From JBOFEH01 sp051650265 (GTDB taxonomy: Bacteria; Bacillota; Clostridia; Lachnospirales; Cellulosilyticaceae): a stretch of DNA of 18,473 bases. Within the stretch, counting starts at the first letter, position 1; every line of letters begins with the position of its first letter. Positions 7,133 through 14,491 of the stretch are shown in pieces. The stretch is from NCBI GenBank assembly GCA_051650265.1, contig JBOFIR010000240.1, positions 1-18,473 of the forward strand. The letters run 5' to 3'. Both the position numbers and the translations under genes were made by a program. The notes under the pieces are model-generated. The model was not told where the DNA came from and did no database searches. It saw only the letters and a list, made by a program, of their open reading frames with translations.

Positions 7133-8494
7133 TTAGGCGATGAGATCTGCAGCTATATCTTGAGATTCGCCTAATTTTTTGTAAGAACGTCTAAATAGAT
7201 AGACTGTGTAACCTAATGTAACAAGTTCACTGAAGAATACAGTAAGCCAGATCCCTGTATCACCAAAGATAGGCGGTAAGATTACCATACCTACGAAGAG
7301 GAAGAAGATCCCTCTTAGGAAAGAGATTGAAGCAGAAGTTTTTGCATCTTCAAGAGCTGTAAAGTAACCTGAACCAAGAATATTGATACCATTGATAAGG
7401 AAAGCAAGTGAGTAAAGCTTTGTAGCCTGTACAGTAAGCTCAATCAGCGCAGGATCCTCTGGTGCAAAAAGTTCAATCAGCGGCTGGCCAAAGACAAACA
7501 TAATGAATGTGCATAAGACACCAAATATAGCCATGACTTTGATCGCAAGGTTGTTCAGAGAGATGATACGCTCTGAATTATTAGCACCGTAGTTATAACT
7601 GGTAATAGGCGAGATCCCTGTGGAAATCCCTAGAAGTACCGCAACTACGAGTGATGTCACATAAGAAATAATGGAAAAGGCAGAAACACCTACTTCGCCC
7701 ATGCGTGCAAGAAGCACCATGTTAAAAAGGTAAGTGGAAAATGCCACGGCAACTTCTGTAAGTGCTTCGGAAGAGCCGTTGTAGAAGAACTTCAAGATCT
7801 TCTTGAAGTCTACCTTACACTTGCAAAAATGGAGTGTGCTTTTAGGTGATAAGTAAGCAACAAAACCTACGAAGAAAGAAATAAAGAATGCAAGGCCAGA
7901 AGCAAGTGCGGCGCCAAATACCCCCATGCCTAAGACGATTACAAGGTAGTAATCGAAGATAATATTGAGTACAGATCCGACGATCGTACAGACCATAGAA
8001 TAGGTTGGTTTACCCATAGTACGGATTCCTGTAGAAAGTAGGCCGCCTGTCGTAAAGACTGGTGTAAAGAAACAAAGTGTCGCAAGATAGCTACTTACCA
8101 TTGGCATAAGGTCTTCTGTAGAACCTAAAAGTCTACAAATAGGCTCCAGGAACATCAATGTAAGTAGTGATACTGTAGTTGATAAAATCATTAAGGTATA
8201 AAAAGCAAGGCTAAATGTCTTGCGAGCCTTCTCGGGATTACCTTGGCCGAGTTCAATCCCTACAATGGTATTTGCACCGGCTGAAAGCATAATACTAATC
8301 GCCATTGCGATACTGAAAAATGGCATGGCAATATTGATTGCAGCTAAGCCATTTCCTCCTACTGCTTGCCCAACGAAGATCCCATCAATAACGATGTAGA
8401 TGGAAAAGAAGAGCATACCAATAATGCTAGGAATAGAATATTTTATAAAAAGTTTCCCGACACGTTCGGTCCCTAATTGTTGTGTATGATCCAT
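7133..8494 (-). CDS. MATE-family multidrug/sodium (proton) antiporter
   Basis: A 453-residue inner-membrane exporter of the MATE family (MepA/NorM-like), predicted to expel cationic drugs in exchange for Na+ or H+. I place the start at ATG 8492-8494, where GAGGGGG sits 7 bp upstream, not at the ATG at 8525-8527, which lies only a few bases after the predicted transcription start. The sequence is about twelve hydrophobic segments in two MatE repeats; the first begins FIKYSIPSIIGMLFFSIY with the family-typical VIDGIFVGQAVG, the second near residue 230 (FFYNGSSEALTEVAVAFS). The SYNYGA block near residue 300 is also characteristic. It lies 68 bp downstream of the MerR-type regulator and is driven by the promoter at 8536-8566, so drug-inducible expression is likely. 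Confidence 0.93.
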   Translation of the reverse strand: MDHTQQLGTERVGKLFIKYSIPSIIGMLFFSIYIVIDGIFVGQAVGGNGLAAINIAMPFFSIAMAISIMLSAGANTIVGIELGQGNPEKARKTFSLAFYTLMILSTTVSLLTLMFLEPICRLLGSTEDLMPMVSSYLATLCFFTPVFTTGGLLSTGIRTMGKPTYSMVCTIVGSVLNIIFDYYLVIVLGMGVFGAALASGLAFFISFFVGFVAYLSPKSTLHFCKCKVDFKKILKFFYNGSSEALTEVAVAFSTYLFNMVLLARMGEVGVSAFSIISYVTSLVVAVLLGISTGISPITSYNYGANNSERIISLNNLAIKVMAIFGVLCTFIMFVFGQPLIELFAPEDPALIELTVQATKLYSLAFLINGINILGSGYFTALEDAKTSASISFLRGIFFLFVGMVILPPIFGDTGIWLTVFFSELVTLGYTVYLFRRSYKKLGESQDIAADLIA

Positions 8495-8535
8495 ATCATG
8501 TCCCCCTCTGTATAAGGATAAAGTCATCTTTTCCT

Positions 8536-8566
8536 AGCATAAACCTTGGAGTTACTCCAAGGTCAA
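8536..8566 (-). promoter_or_regulatory. MerR-type operator/promoter (19-bp spacer) driving the MATE gene
   Basis: On the minus strand: -35 TTGACC (8561-8566), a 19-bp spacer, -10 TATGCT (8536-8541). The spacer is filled by a perfect palindrome at 8543-8563 with 10-bp arms ACCTTGGAGT / ACTCCAAGGT around one central base. An over-long 19-bp spacer with a centred dyad is the hallmark of promoters that MerR-family activators untwist. The -35 overlaps the regulator's TGA stop (8563-8565). The -10 lies about 42 bp before the MATE ATG. Confidence 0.88.
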
Positions 8567-9366
8567 GAAATATTTATGGGAATCCATAATTCATAGTAGT
8601 CTACAGGAGACTGATGATGGTGCTCAAAAGTGATGTTGCGTGCAATTAAGTCACCTTTTATTTGCAACTGATTGTCTTTGAAATACTGTCTTAGTGGAGA
8701 AAAATCAGTATCTTCGAAGGCATCAGAAACTTGAATCACCGTATGCACACAAAGATTTGGTGAAATATATCGGTAATGAGAGAGCGCATCTAATTGTACA
8801 GGGTCGCAGACGACGCTGCTAATGCCGGAGATGTAGTGGGGGCACTTAGGCGTGTTAAGAAGAGCCTCTGCTGAGATGAGGATTGAAAAAACAGGATAGG
8901 AAACATTGCGATACTGATCAAGCATGAGGAAATGTTCTGCATAGGTTGAGTCCCACTCTTTTGGGATTTCGTGATAGATCAAAGGGGGATTGTGAGCATG
9001 CTCAAACTTGCCAAGAAGGCTATGGGTAAGACAAATAGCTTCTTGAAAATCTGAGACACGGCTACTGAGCTTTTGAAGATGTAAAAGCTTTTGTGTGATG
9101 TAGTCTTGCTGTTTGGCGAGTAGCTTGGCGAAGTCATCTAGTGTATTGTGTTGCATGAGAACTTTGATATCTTCTAAAGGCACCTCCAAATCCCTAAAGG
9201 TTAGGACATAGGAAAGAGCAAGTAAATCATCTATAGTGTAATAACGATAATTGTTATGAGGGTCTTTTTTTGGAGAGACAATACCCAGCTTATCGTAGTA
9301 ACGGAGCGTATCTTTGCTCAGTTTGAGAATGTGGGAAACATCTCCAATCAAATATTTTTCGGGCAT
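8563..9366 (-). CDS. MerR-family regulator with BmrR/GyrI-like effector domain
   Basis: A 267-residue DNA-binding regulator. The start ATG 9364-9366 has AAAGGAG 7 bp upstream; in-frame codons further upstream lie beyond the -10 box and are rejected. Residues 1-70 are a MerR winged helix-turn-helix (YLIGDVSHILKLSKDTLRYYDKLGIVSPKKD, then NYRYYTIDDL). A dimerisation coiled coil follows at about 80-125 (KQQDYITQKLLHLQKLSSRV). The C-terminal half, ending YYELWIPINIS, has the look of the BmrR/GyrI-like ligand-binding fold that senses lipophilic cations. It most likely binds the palindrome at 8543-8563 and activates the MATE exporter downstream. It has its own -10 at 9394 and no matching dyad upstream, so I see no sign of autoregulation at its own promoter. 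Confidence 0.92.
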   Translation of the reverse strand: MPEKYLIGDVSHILKLSKDTLRYYDKLGIVSPKKDPHNNYRYYTIDDLLALSYVLTFRDLEVPLEDIKVLMQHNTLDDFAKLLAKQQDYITQKLLHLQKLSSRVSDFQEAICLTHSLLGKFEHAHNPPLIYHEIPKEWDSTYAEHFLMLDQYRNVSYPVFSILISAEALLNTPKCPHYISGISSVVCDPVQLDALSHYRYISPNLCVHTVIQVSDAFEDTDFSPLRQYFKDNQLQIKGDLIARNITFEHHHQSPVDYYELWIPINIS

Positions 9367-9393
9367 AGTGAAGCTCCTTTCTGAAATGCATCT

Positions 9394-9399
9394 ATTATA
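9394..9399 (-). promoter_or_regulatory. -10 element of the MerR regulator gene
   Basis: Minus-strand TATAAT, 28 bp before the ATG at 9366. No good -35 is seen; the upstream DNA is a T-rich stretch. It is back-to-back with the plus-strand promoter at 9433. Confidence 0.5.
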
Positions 9400-9432
9400 C
9401 CAAAAAAGTGTAGTAAAAAATACGCTAAGTGA

Positions 9433-9438
9433 TATAAT
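9433..9438 (+). promoter_or_regulatory. -10 element of the small-basic-protein/kinase operon
   Basis: Plus-strand TATAAT that would start RNA near 9445, about 58 nt before the ATG at 9503. A second TATAAT at 9461-9466 is also possible. Neither has a clear -35. Confidence 0.45.
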
Positions 9439-9502
9439 AGAGTAAATAACCAATAGGGGTTATAATTTGATGATGCAAGGTAAAGCCAGGGAGGGTTTTG
9501 CA

Positions 9503-9670
9503 ATGGGGTTATTAAGTAGTGTATTGAGCTTAAGTCTAAGTAGATCTTCAGGAAAAAGACGCAGGTCACACAAAGGATCGCACCATTATAAGCGACGAGG
9601 TGTTTCATATAGCAGTTCTTATTCGAGGAAGAAGCATCGTAAGGGAAAGTCTAGTTTCTCATGGTCTTAG
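9503..9670 (+). CDS. Small Ser/Arg/Lys-rich basic protein, function unknown
   Basis: I do not recognise this 55-residue protein. The ATG at 9503 follows an AGGGAGGG site (9488-9494) by 8 bp; in-frame TTG/ATG/ATG codons at 9467, 9470 and 9473 could add up to 12 residues with a weaker site. By my count it has 18 Ser, 15 Lys/Arg, 4 His, 3 Tyr and no Asp or Glu. A short Leu/Ser N-terminus (MGLLSSVLSLSLSRSS) leads into clusters such as GKRRRSHKG, SYSSSYSRKKHRKGK. It is most likely disordered and nucleic-acid or membrane binding. Its stop overlaps the kinase start by 10 bp, so the two are co-transcribed and probably translationally coupled. A role as substrate or regulator of that kinase is my inference from context and composition. 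Confidence 0.7.
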   Translation: MGLLSSVLSLSLSRSSGKRRRSHKGSHHYKRRGVSYSSSYSRKKHRKGKSSFSWS

Positions 9671-10422
9671 AAAAGATAAAGGGATTCGTCGCACAAGACC
9701 ATCTGTATCTGATCAATGATCAGATAGAGGGGTACATTATCAAAAGATTTTTGGGAGAAGGCCGTTATGGTATTGCTTATCTTGGTCAAAATACAAAAGG
9801 ACAACTGGTTGTGATCAAGCAGCTCAAACGTAGGATGCTTCGAAGGGCAAGAGATCGGGTGCATTATGAACAGGATATATTGAAGAAACTTGCTAAACTT
9901 GGAGATAAACGTTTTCCTAAGTATTTGGGAAAGTTTACAGAGGGTAAAGTAGAAGGCTATATCTTGGAGTATAAAGCAGGTAAAACCTTTGAAAAGATTA
10001 TTTATGAAGAGAAATATGTATTTTCAAAAGAGGAAATCTATGAAATTGGATTACAAATTATAGATATCATCAAAGTGCTAAATCATCAGCAAATCGTACA
10101 CAAGGATATTCGCGTGTCCAATGTGATATGCAATCAAAATGAAGGCATTGCACTGATCGACTTTGGGCTTGCACGGTTTATAGATCATAAGCATTATAAG
10201 GGGAATGAAGATTATTGGTATCTTGCAGATTTTTTGATTCATCTTTATTATACGACATATGACAAACGCACAGTGATGAGTTTACCTTGGTACAAAGAAC
10301 TTGATCTTACGGATGGGGAAAGACATTTTTTGAAACGACTTATGGGTCTTGAACAAAAATATACACATATTGATGAAGTGGAAAATGATTTGGAAAAATT
10401 ACAAATAGAATGTATAGGGTAG
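9661..10422 (+). CDS. Compact eukaryotic-type Ser/Thr protein kinase
   Basis: A 253-residue Hanks-type kinase domain with little else: no transmembrane helix and no PASTA repeats, unlike PknB/PrkC, and so probably cytosolic. Catalytic elements are in order: glycine loop GEGRYG (32-37), Lys53 in VVIKQL, Glu70 on helix C, HKDIRVSN with Asp149 and Asn154, and DFG at 167-169. The HxDIRxxN form, with Arg in place of the usual Lys, recalls small Firmicute kinases such as the YabT/YrzF group. The segment after DFG is short, has no Ser or Thr for about 28 residues and lacks an APE motif, so activation-loop phosphorylation on Ser/Thr looks unlikely. The ATG lies inside the upstream small gene (10-bp overlap), with AAGGGA about 15 bp before it. 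The stop codon is inside the terminator at 10414. It could also phosphorylate a small molecule. Confidence 0.85.
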   Translation: MVLEKIKGFVAQDHLYLINDQIEGYIIKRFLGEGRYGIAYLGQNTKGQLVVIKQLKRRMLRRARDRVHYEQDILKKLAKLGDKRFPKYLGKFTEGKVEGYILEYKAGKTFEKIIYEEKYVFSKEEIYEIGLQIIDIIKVLNHQQIVHKDIRVSNVICNQNEGIALIDFGLARFIDHKHYKGNEDYWYLADFLIHLYYTTYDKRTVMSLPWYKELDLTDGERHFLKRLMGLEQKYTHIDEVENDLEKLQIECIG

Positions 10423-10443
10423 CTCTTGAGCTACCCTATTTTT
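10414..10443 (+). terminator. Terminator overlapping the kinase stop codon
   Basis: Perfect 12-bp arms ATAGGGTAGCTC (10414-10425) and GAGCTACCCTAT (10428-10439) with a tight loop and a T run to 10443. The kinase's TAG stop (10420-10422) is part of the left arm. Confidence 0.88.
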
Positions 10444-10523
10444 GTATCCTAATAGAATAGTCGAGATATTTTTAATATTTAATATATTTTCTAAAAAGTA
10501 ATGAATTTTTCTTAAGACAGGCA

Positions 10524-10529
10524 TATAAT
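10524..10529 (+). promoter_or_regulatory. -10 element of the solute-binding lipoprotein gene
   Basis: Consensus TATAAT 41 bp before the ATG at 10571. No convincing -35 is present, which may mean an activator is needed. Confidence 0.5.
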
Positions 10530-10570
10530 TGAAAGAGGGTTTAAAATAAACTTTTTTGGGGGAAGAAAAG

Positions 10571-12580
10571 ATGAAAAAACTAAAAAAACTTTTAAGTCTA
10601 TTGCTTGTGAGTAGTACTGCCGCACTAGCAGGATGTGGAGGGCAGGAGCCTGCAAAGGTTGAATCTACGCCAGAAGAGGCTGTTGTGGAGATGGCTGCAC
10701 CAGAGCCTAAAAAGGATCCTGTGGTGATTCGATATGGTTCGCATTGTGCGTCTGAGGAAGATCCCTATTATAAGGATCCGGCAACAGGTGAGTATGCAAT
10801 GGCTGAAGATGAGAGAGAGATTCGCATTGAAGCACTTGAAAAGGTTAAAGAAGATCTTAATGTAGACCTTCAATTTGTACAGTATCCAGGTGATGTGACA
10901 GAAGTCTTGCTACAAAGTGTCATGGCAGGTGATCCAATCTGTGATATTGCACGTATTTATAGCAATGGACAAGGTGTAATCTTAGAGCAAAATGTCTTAC
11001 AGCCTATCGATGAATATGTCCAACTCCTAGGTGAGAATCCACCGCCTAAAATCTATGGTAAACAATATTTTATGAGTATAGAGGGCAATAACTTACATCC
11101 GTTATCACCATTAATGTATAACATTAACTACATCGAACAGGTAGATGCCTTAAAGGAAAATGGCAAGACAGTTTATCCAACAGACCTTTATAAAGAGGGT
11201 AAATGGACATGGAGTGTCTTTGAAGATTATTTAGCAAAGATCGATGCGCACTTTATGAACAGTTCATCACCTCAAAGGCCAGAACAGCGTATAGAGGCCT
11301 ATTGGACAGATTATCGTGATGTGGCACTTCAAGCGATGCATGCTACAGGTAGTAGTATTTATGGTGATAAGGGATTGGAAATTGCAACAGATCAGACCAA
11401 GAAAGCAATTGCTTATATGACCAAACTCTATGATAAAGGATTGATGAAGAGCCCTCAAAGAGAAGGGTCTAGTAAGCCAGATAGTTCGCCAGGAAAGTCA
11501 GGATTTATCAATGGTGAAGCTGTATTTTGTAATCTAGAAGACTGGAGAAGTGGCGAGGCAACAACTGCTGCAGCAGACCGAGGAGACTCTATTGGATTTA
11601 TTCCATTCCCAAGACCAGATGACATGCGCTTTGATGATCCCAACTACCGACAAGTAAGAAATGGTGGTGAGAGCTATGGAATTGTCAGAGGGGTGCCAGC
11701 TGACAAAGTACCACTCGCGATCCAAAGCTTTAAGCTCTACAATGATACACTTAAGCAAATCAGAGAAGAGATGGGTGCACCGACTCAATCAAGTGTACTA
11801 AACTTTGATACATTCCACCCCGTAATTGGTGAGGATATGAAAGTAATTTATGAAGAGAGTATTGGTAAAACCTATGTTAATGAACTTTCTAACGTCCTAG
11901 GCATTCATGTAGACTTCAATGATATTGTAGGGCGTGCATTATACGGCATGGACAATACGCCAAAATTTGATGTAGCAATTGAATCCGAAAAGGCTACAAT
12001 TGAAACACGTATTGCAGATATGGAAAAATTGCTAGGATCAGGTGCTTATACAGATAATATTGCACCTAAGATTGAGCAAAGTGTAGCAGAGAGCTACGCA
12101 TTCCCTGTGGGGCAAGCGCCAGATGTTGCTATTTGGAAAGAGAAGTTCGTAGGAACAGATAATGTGGATGGGACACTTGATATGAGCGTGGCAACCTTTG
12201 ATACAACAGGCTGTCAATTTGGTGAAATTGGGGCTTATGCACCAGGGATCAAAGTATCTGTCAAAGATGCAGCAGGTAATGAAACAGTGTCTGAATACCC
12301 TATTGTGATCTATAGACCAGATCATAAGGATGCCCCAACCCTTGAGTTCAAACCAGAGTACCGCACCATCGCATTAGAGGAAGATCCAGCGGCGATTAGC
12401 TGGAAAGACGACTTTGTGGAAGTGGCTCAAGATGTGGATGGCTTAGATCTTAAGGGATCAGTGGCTGTGGCGTTAAGTGAGTTAGATACACAAACAGCAG
12501 GTGAGTATGTGGTGAAAGTAACAATCACAGATTATGTAGGCAATCAAACCACCAAAGATCTTAAAGTTCAAGTAAAATAA
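10571..12580 (+). CDS. Extracellular solute-binding lipoprotein with C-terminal Ig-like modules
   Basis: A surface lipoprotein of 669 residues. ATG 10571 follows GGGGGAAG (10558-10565); an in-frame TTG at 10556 overlaps that site and is rejected. The signal peptide ends in a lipobox, LAGC, with Cys22 the lipidated residue, followed by an acidic/Pro linker. Residues ~50-500 resemble family-1 ABC solute-binding proteins (sugar type): IRYGSH, a DICDIARIYSNGQG block, KWTWSVFEDYL and a late YGIVRGVP. The last ~160 residues are two diverged Ig-like modules (about 512-583 and 584-669), each opening with W-K-x-x-F-V then DVDG, and containing DAAGNETV and DYVGNQTT, like DUF5011 or cadherin-like folds. 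No permease or ATPase gene is adjacent; both ends are bounded by terminators. It may serve a distant transporter, or be a binding or sensing protein. The ligand is unknown, though a sugar is likely given the next operon. Confidence 0.87.
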   Translation: MKKLKKLLSLLLVSSTAALAGCGGQEPAKVESTPEEAVVEMAAPEPKKDPVVIRYGSHCASEEDPYYKDPATGEYAMAEDEREIRIEALEKVKEDLNVDLQFVQYPGDVTEVLLQSVMAGDPICDIARIYSNGQGVILEQNVLQPIDEYVQLLGENPPPKIYGKQYFMSIEGNNLHPLSPLMYNINYIEQVDALKENGKTVYPTDLYKEGKWTWSVFEDYLAKIDAHFMNSSSPQRPEQRIEAYWTDYRDVALQAMHATGSSIYGDKGLEIATDQTKKAIAYMTKLYDKGLMKSPQREGSSKPDSSPGKSGFINGEAVFCNLEDWRSGEATTAAADRGDSIGFIPFPRPDDMRFDDPNYRQVRNGGESYGIVRGVPADKVPLAIQSFKLYNDTLKQIREEMGAPTQSSVLNFDTFHPVIGEDMKVIYEESIGKTYVNELSNVLGIHVDFNDIVGRALYGMDNTPKFDVAIESEKATIETRIADMEKLLGSGAYTDNIAPKIEQSVAESYAFPVGQAPDVAIWKEKFVGTDNVDGTLDMSVATFDTTGCQFGEIGAYAPGIKVSVKDAAGNETVSEYPIVIYRPDHKDAPTLEFKPEYRTIALEEDPAAISWKDDFVEVAQDVDGLDLKGSVAVALSELDTQTAGEYVVKVTITDYVGNQTTKDLKVQVK

Positions 12581-12588
12581 AAGTGATG

Positions 12589-12620
12589 AAGAGTACACGT
12601 ATCAGGTGTACTCTTTTTTT
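12589..12620 (+). terminator. Rho-independent terminator after the lipoprotein gene
   Basis: Arms AAGAGTACAC (12589-12598) and GTGTACTCTT (12606-12615) around a 7-nt loop, then a T run to 12620. It separates the lipoprotein from the mannose operon. Confidence 0.9.
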
Positions 12621-12661
12621 GAAGAACGCTGTGAGCATGGGAAGAGAGCCTAATTAAAATA

Positions 12662-12706
12662 AATATGTTATAACATATTGAAATATGTAATAACAATTGG
12701 TAAAAT
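12662..12706 (+). promoter_or_regulatory. Promoter with paired GntR-type operators for the mannose-6-P isomerase operon
   Basis: -35 TTGAAA (12678-12683), a 17-bp spacer and -10 TAAAAT (12701-12706). Operator 1 is an 18-bp perfect palindrome at 12662-12679 (core TATGTTATAACATA) that abuts and overlaps the -35. Operator 2 starts at 12682 (AATATGTAATAACA), is a degenerate copy and fills the spacer; the two centres are 20 bp apart, about two helical turns. The GT-TATA-AC core fits the loose GntR operator consensus. Occupation would block RNA polymerase, so repression by the GntR protein encoded downstream is inferred. Confidence 0.8.
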
Positions 12707-12737
12707 AGAGATAAGAAAATAGCCAGGAGGTTAGAAC

Positions 12738-14468
12738 ATGAGTCAATATGATAAATATCCTGAGGTAAAGGTAAAAGGATACGAAGGTCATGCCGTAACA
12801 GGGTATGAGGCAATTCAGAACACATTAAAGGCAAGAATCCAAGGGAAAGAAAAGGCAGTTGTTGTAGTCGATTGTTACCCGGGTGTCGATACAGAAGAAT
12901 TATTAAATGGATTAGCAGATATGGGATTTGCACGTATCATCTCAAGTGATGCATGTGCACTACAAGAAGAGGCACTCACAGAGGCAATTGATGCTTACCT
13001 GACAGAAGACCGCGTATTTGGGGTACTCACAACGAAGAAACTCAAAGATGTCTTTGTAGAAGAGCGTCTTGAAGCTGCGCGCCAAGAAGTAGAAGCTGCA
13101 GAGGGACATGTGCTTGTATACGGTGTAGGTGCGGGGCTGATTACAACAGGGGATGTATATATCTTTGCAGATCTTGCAAGATGGGAAATCCAAATGCGCT
13201 ATAGAAGAGGGATGTCAAACTGGAACGTAAGCAACAGCGACGCGCCGATCCTTACAAAATATAAAAGAGGTTTCTTTGTGGAATGGCGTATGGCAGATCG
13301 TCACAAAGTGGCTCATTTTGGAAAGTTTGACTATGTATTAGATACAAATGTAGCAAACGCACCAAATATGATTACTGGGGAAGCATTCTTTGCAGGACTT
13401 GAGCAAACAGTCAGCCAGCCATTTAGAGTGGTACCATACTTTGACCCAGGCGTATGGGGCGGACAATGGATGAAAGATGTGTGTGGACTTGATAAAGAGA
13501 AAGAAAACTTCGCATGGAGCTTTGATGGGGTACCTGAGGAGAATAGTTTATTCTTAAGATATGGTGAGATCAGAGTGGAAGTGCCTTCAATCAATACCGT
13601 ATTTTATAGACCAATCCAACTTTTAGGAAACAAGGTACATGCACGTTTTGGAACAGAGTTCCCAATCCGCTTTGATTTCCTTGATACTATGGGTGGACAA
13701 AACTTATCACTTCAAGTACATCCACTGACAGAGTATATCCAAGAGACGTTCGGTATGCATTATACACAAGATGAGAGCTACTATATCTTAGACTGTAAGG
13801 AAAATACAGATGTTTACCTAGGTGTGAAAGAAGATGTGGACCCAAAAGAAATGTTAGAGGCACTTCAAGAAGCACAAAAAGGGGAAGTACCATTTGATGC
13901 TGAGAAGTACGTAAATACATTCCCAGTCAAAAAACACGATCATTTCCTGATTCCAGCAGGAACAATCCACTGCTCAGGAAAAGATACAATGGTGCTTGAG
14001 ATTAGTGCAACACCATACATCTTTACATTCAAACTTTGGGACTGGGATCGCCTTGGTCTAGATGGCCTTCCAAGACCAATTCACTTAGAGCATGGTGAGA
14101 AAGTGATTGCGTGGGATCGTAGAACAGAGTGGGTCAAAGCAAACCTTGTAGATCAAGTAGAATTTGTAGGAGAAGGTGCACATCATAAAGAAGAACGCAC
14201 AGGCCTTCATGAGCGTGAATTCATCGAGACAAGAAGACATTGGTTTACAGGTCCGGTATTACATACTACACAAGGCAGTGTAAATATGTTAAATTTAGTA
14301 GAAGGTGATGCTGCGATTGTAGAAAGTCCAACAGGCGCTTTCGAACCGTTTGAAGTACATTACGCAGAGACATTTATTATTCCAGAAAATATTAAAGAAT
14401 ATGTGATTAGACCAAAAGCTGAGCATGTCACGAAACCATTAGCAACGCTTAAAGCTTATGTAAGATAA
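12738..14468 (+). CDS. manA: Class I mannose-6-phosphate isomerase, long form with N-terminal kinase-like extension
   Basis: Interconverts mannose 6-phosphate and fructose 6-phosphate with a bound zinc. The cupin catalytic part begins near residue 228 (FRVVPYFDPGVWGGQWM). The metal ligands expected for type I enzymes are visible: Gln326 and His328 in QNLSLQVHP, Glu346 in DESYYI and His411 in IPAGTIHCSG, with active-site Arg probably in the C-terminal half. At 576 residues it is much longer than the usual 310-400. Residues 1-~225 form an extension in which AVVVVDCYPGVDTEELL and the later DLARWEIQMRYRRGM recall a uridine-kinase-like fold without a P-loop. This long form is known to me from other Clostridia. 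The ATG follows AGGAGG by 7 bp. It heads an operon with the GntR gene 23 bp downstream. Confidence 0.92.
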   Translation: MSQYDKYPEVKVKGYEGHAVTGYEAIQNTLKARIQGKEKAVVVVDCYPGVDTEELLNGLADMGFARIISSDACALQEEALTEAIDAYLTEDRVFGVLTTKKLKDVFVEERLEAARQEVEAAEGHVLVYGVGAGLITTGDVYIFADLARWEIQMRYRRGMSNWNVSNSDAPILTKYKRGFFVEWRMADRHKVAHFGKFDYVLDTNVANAPNMITGEAFFAGLEQTVSQPFRVVPYFDPGVWGGQWMKDVCGLDKEKENFAWSFDGVPEENSLFLRYGEIRVEVPSINTVFYRPIQLLGNKVHARFGTEFPIRFDFLDTMGGQNLSLQVHPLTEYIQETFGMHYTQDESYYILDCKENTDVYLGVKEDVDPKEMLEALQEAQKGEVPFDAEKYVNTFPVKKHDHFLIPAGTIHCSGKDTMVLEISATPYIFTFKLWDWDRLGLDGLPRPIHLEHGEKVIAWDRRTEWVKANLVDQVEFVGEGAHHKEERTGLHEREFIETRRHWFTGPVLHTTQGSVNMLNLVEGDAAIVESPTGAFEPFEVHYAETFIIPENIKEYVIRPKAEHVTKPLATLKAYVR

Positions 14469-14491
14469 TCATCAGGTGGTAGGAGGATACT

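Noticed and set aside
8495..8527. Upstream ATG for the MATE gene
   Set aside because: The predicted transcription start lies almost on it, leaving no leader, whereas ATG 8494 has GAGGGGG correctly placed.
9367..9608. Longer forms of the MerR gene and an 86-codon minus-strand frame upstream
   Set aside because: They extend past the regulator's -10 box and across the divergent promoter; the ATG at 9366 has a consensus ribosome site.
11267..12325. Several minus-strand ORFs inside the solute-binding lipoprotein gene
   Set aside because: They are shadows of the plus-strand gene, without ribosome sites or recognisable domains.
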